From: JBGZFC01 sp964346495
GTDB lineage: Bacteria > Bacteroidota > Bacteroidia > Bacteroidales > Dysgonomonadaceae
Assembly: GCA_964346495.1 (NCBI GenBank)
Contig: CAYFUW010000089.1
Location: 1-8,035, forward strand
Direction of reading: 5' to 3'
DNA: 8,035 nucleotides
How positions within the stretch are numbered: position 1 is the first letter of the stretch; each line of letters starts with the position of its first letter. A program made the position numbers and the translations under genes. Below the pieces are notes generated by a model. It did no database searches, was not told the DNA's origin, and saw only the letters and a program-made list of their open reading frames with translations. This document shows positions 6,760 to 8,035 of this stretch, piece by piece.

Positions 6760-7095
6760 ATGGATATTCAGTTTAAAACAGACAACAATTTAGGCAGTTT
6801 TTTTATAGAGAAAGAGGGAAAACAAATTGCCGAACTTGATTTTGAAATAGATAATAATATTCTAAACGCCTATCACACAGGTGTACGTAAAGAACTAGAA
6901 GGACAAGGAATTGCAGGGAAATTATTTGATGAGATGGTTAAATATGCTCGCGAAAACAATTACAAAGTTATACCGTCTTGTTCGTATATAAGTGTGAAAT
7001 TTCGTCGCAATCCTGACATGTATGCCGATATTTGGCATCGTACAGATGATGAACCAACCGGTGCTGCCTGCGGAATAAAACCAAAAAAGAAATAA
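6760..7095 (+). CDS. Small GNAT-fold N-acetyltransferase (NATD1/YjdJ-like)
   Basis: This is a predicted acetyl-CoA-dependent acetyltransferase of the short GCN5-related class; members are usually about 90-110 residues, and this one is 111. Visible marks in order are the strand pair GKQIAELDFEIDNNILNAYHTGV (20-42), the acetyl-CoA pyrophosphate loop ELEGQGIAGKLFDEMV (45-60), a helix KYARENN, and the family signature VIPSCSYISVKFRRNPDMYADI (70-91) with Cys74. The substrate is unknown; the family is thought to act on small molecules or proteins. The tail (92-111) is polar and ends in KPKKK. ATG at 6760 is chosen because it begins the conserved fold; the GGAG just before it is only 2 nt away, too close to act as a normal Shine-Dalgarno. 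It is divergent from the marR operon and probably a single-gene unit. Confidence 0.88.
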   Translation: MDIQFKTDNNLGSFFIEKEGKQIAELDFEIDNNILNAYHTGVRKELEGQGIAGKLFDEMVKYARENNYKVIPSCSYISVKFRRNPDMYADIWHRTDDEPTGAACGIKPKKK

Positions 7096-7130
7096 TTATT
7101 AGACTTCTATTGGGTCCAAAGTATAGTGCT

Positions 7131-7168
7131 AAAAAAAGCCTAGCATGTTTTGAAAACTGTTAGGCTTT
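7131..7168 (-). terminator. Bidirectional terminator, strongest for the leftward peptidase gene
   Basis: AAAGCCTAGCA (7135-7145) pairs with TGTTAGGCTTT (7158-7168) with one G-T pair, enclosing a 12-nt loop that can itself add a short GTT/AAC stem. On the minus strand the stem runs into seven Ts (complement of 7131-7137), a good intrinsic terminator 32 nt after the peptidase stop. On the plus strand the tail is the weaker TTTAATATTTT, which could end the acetyltransferase transcript. Confidence 0.8.
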
Positions 7169-7199
7169 AATATTTTATGAATTTATAAAAGTCTATGAA

Positions 7200-7877
7200 C
7201 TATCTTCTGCTTCCGCTCATAGCAATCATAATATAATAAAATAGTGTCGCTAATGAACTTAGTGCAGCAACCACATAAGTGTAACCTGCCCAACGAAGCG
7301 CATCAACTGCTTGCGTATGATTGCTAACATCTGTAATACCTGCACTACTCAACCAACGTATAGCACGATTAGTAGCATTTTTCTCTACCGGTAATGTAAC
7401 AAAACTAAAAAGCGTAGTCAATGCAAACAAAGCTATTCCAAACCATAACAATGCCGGAAACACCTGTATCATAATAATTCCCAATAATATCACCCACATT
7501 ACCCATTTAGATGTAGCAGAAATAACGGGCACCAATGCAGAACGCATTTTCAAAGGTGCGTATCCTACCGCATGCTGAATAGCGTGACCTGTTTCATGAG
7601 CAGCAACAGCAGCCGCAGCTACACTATTGGTTCCATAAACCGGTTCGCTTAGATTTATAGTCTTGTTTAAAGGATTGTAGTGGTCTGTAAGCTGACCATT
7701 AACAGAAATTATTTGTACATCGTAAATGCCATTATCGTGAAGCATCTTTTCTGCCACCTCTTTACCTGTCATTCCGTTACGTAACGGAATACGGGAGTAT
7801 TTTTTAAAACGGCTTTTCAACTGTGCCTGCACTATCCAACCTGCAAGGGCTATAATTGCAAAAAGAATCAAATACAT
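7200..7877 (-). CDS. YugP-type membrane zinc metallopeptidase
   Basis: This is a predicted integral membrane neutral zinc peptidase of the Zn_peptidase_2 (YugP) family; no substrate is firmly established for the family. Its 225 residues match the family's usual size. There is an N-terminal membrane helix (about 2-18), then a soluble part with RNGMTGKEVAEKMLHDNGIYDV (33-54) and YNPLNKTINLSEPVYGTNS (67-85). The zinc site AHETGHAIQ follows, with His94, Glu95 and His98. Further hydrophobic segments lie at about 113-140, 141-163 and 197-220. LPVEKNATNRAI (162-173) probably supplies the third ligand, Glu165. All expected catalytic residues are present. The ATG at 7877 directly begins the first membrane helix. 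I saw no consensus promoter in the AT-rich 158 bp upstream (7878-8035). The gene converges with the acetyltransferase gene on the terminator at 7131-7168. Confidence 0.92.
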   Translation of the reverse strand: MYLILFAIIALAGWIVQAQLKSRFKKYSRIPLRNGMTGKEVAEKMLHDNGIYDVQIISVNGQLTDHYNPLNKTINLSEPVYGTNSVAAAAVAAHETGHAIQHAVGYAPLKMRSALVPVISATSKWVMWVILLGIIMIQVFPALLWFGIALFALTTLFSFVTLPVEKNATNRAIRWLSSAGITDVSNHTQAVDALRWAGYTYVVAALSSLATLFYYIMIAMSGSRR

Positions 7878-8035
7878 AATGTTTATTTATAGATTTTATT
7901 TTTAAAATTAAACTTACAACTTTGAAATTGTCATACAATCTCATTACATAAAACATTTTGGCAGCATAAAAGTTCATACAAATATCTATTTTAGTATTCA
8001 AACAAGACTTTTATATGTGAAAAAATAAGTACTAT

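Noticed and set aside
7804..8001. 65-residue minus-strand frame overlapping the start of the peptidase gene
   Set aside because: It overlaps the conserved N-terminus of the YugP-type gene in another frame, has no recognisable motif and ends inside it.

Overview
The window looks like an ordinary chromosomal stretch of a low-GC member of the Bacteroidota, most likely Bacteroidales. Four observations point this way. Two proteins carry C-terminal type IX secretion (T9SS type A) sorting domains. Shine-Dalgarno sequences are largely missing before the genes. The one good promoter fits the Bacteroidota consensus (TTG, about 20 bp, TAnnTTTG). The gene families are also typical of that phylum. I recognise no mobile element, CRISPR array, tRNA or rRNA.

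Layout. Positions 1-272 are a non-coding leader with one promoter-like -7 box. Positions 273-1814 (+) encode a seven-copy delta-60 repeat (probable beta-propeller) secreted protein. Its natural signal peptide seems to begin at 252 but is cut by an in-frame TAA at 270-272. Positions 1848-1943 hold a long imperfect inverted repeat enclosing smaller hairpins and followed by a T-run, so it is a terminator and possibly a structured RNA. Positions 1987-3522 (+) encode a second T9SS-exported protein of unknown function. The convergent gap 3523-3646 contains an orphan Shine-Dalgarno-like motif, a perfect 28-nt palindrome and a terminator hairpin.

Positions 6487-3647 (-) form a two-gene operon: a short MarR-type regulator followed by an 815-residue fusion of CoA-disulfide/persulfide reductase, rhodanese, TusA and DsrE2 domains. 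Its promoter is overlaid by two copies of a TTTCCATTGGAA palindrome-like element, one on each side of the -33 box. That arrangement suggests MarR autoregulation of a reactive-sulfur operon. Positions 6760-7095 (+) encode a small NATD1/YjdJ-like GNAT protein. Positions 7877-7200 (-) encode a YugP-type membrane zinc metallopeptidase. These last two genes converge on a shared terminator at 7131-7168. The final 158 bases are AT-rich and hold no gene I can support.

The strongest leads are the MarR/sulfur-relay operon with its paired operator candidates, the stop codon inside an otherwise normal signal peptide, and the folded element at 1848-1943.
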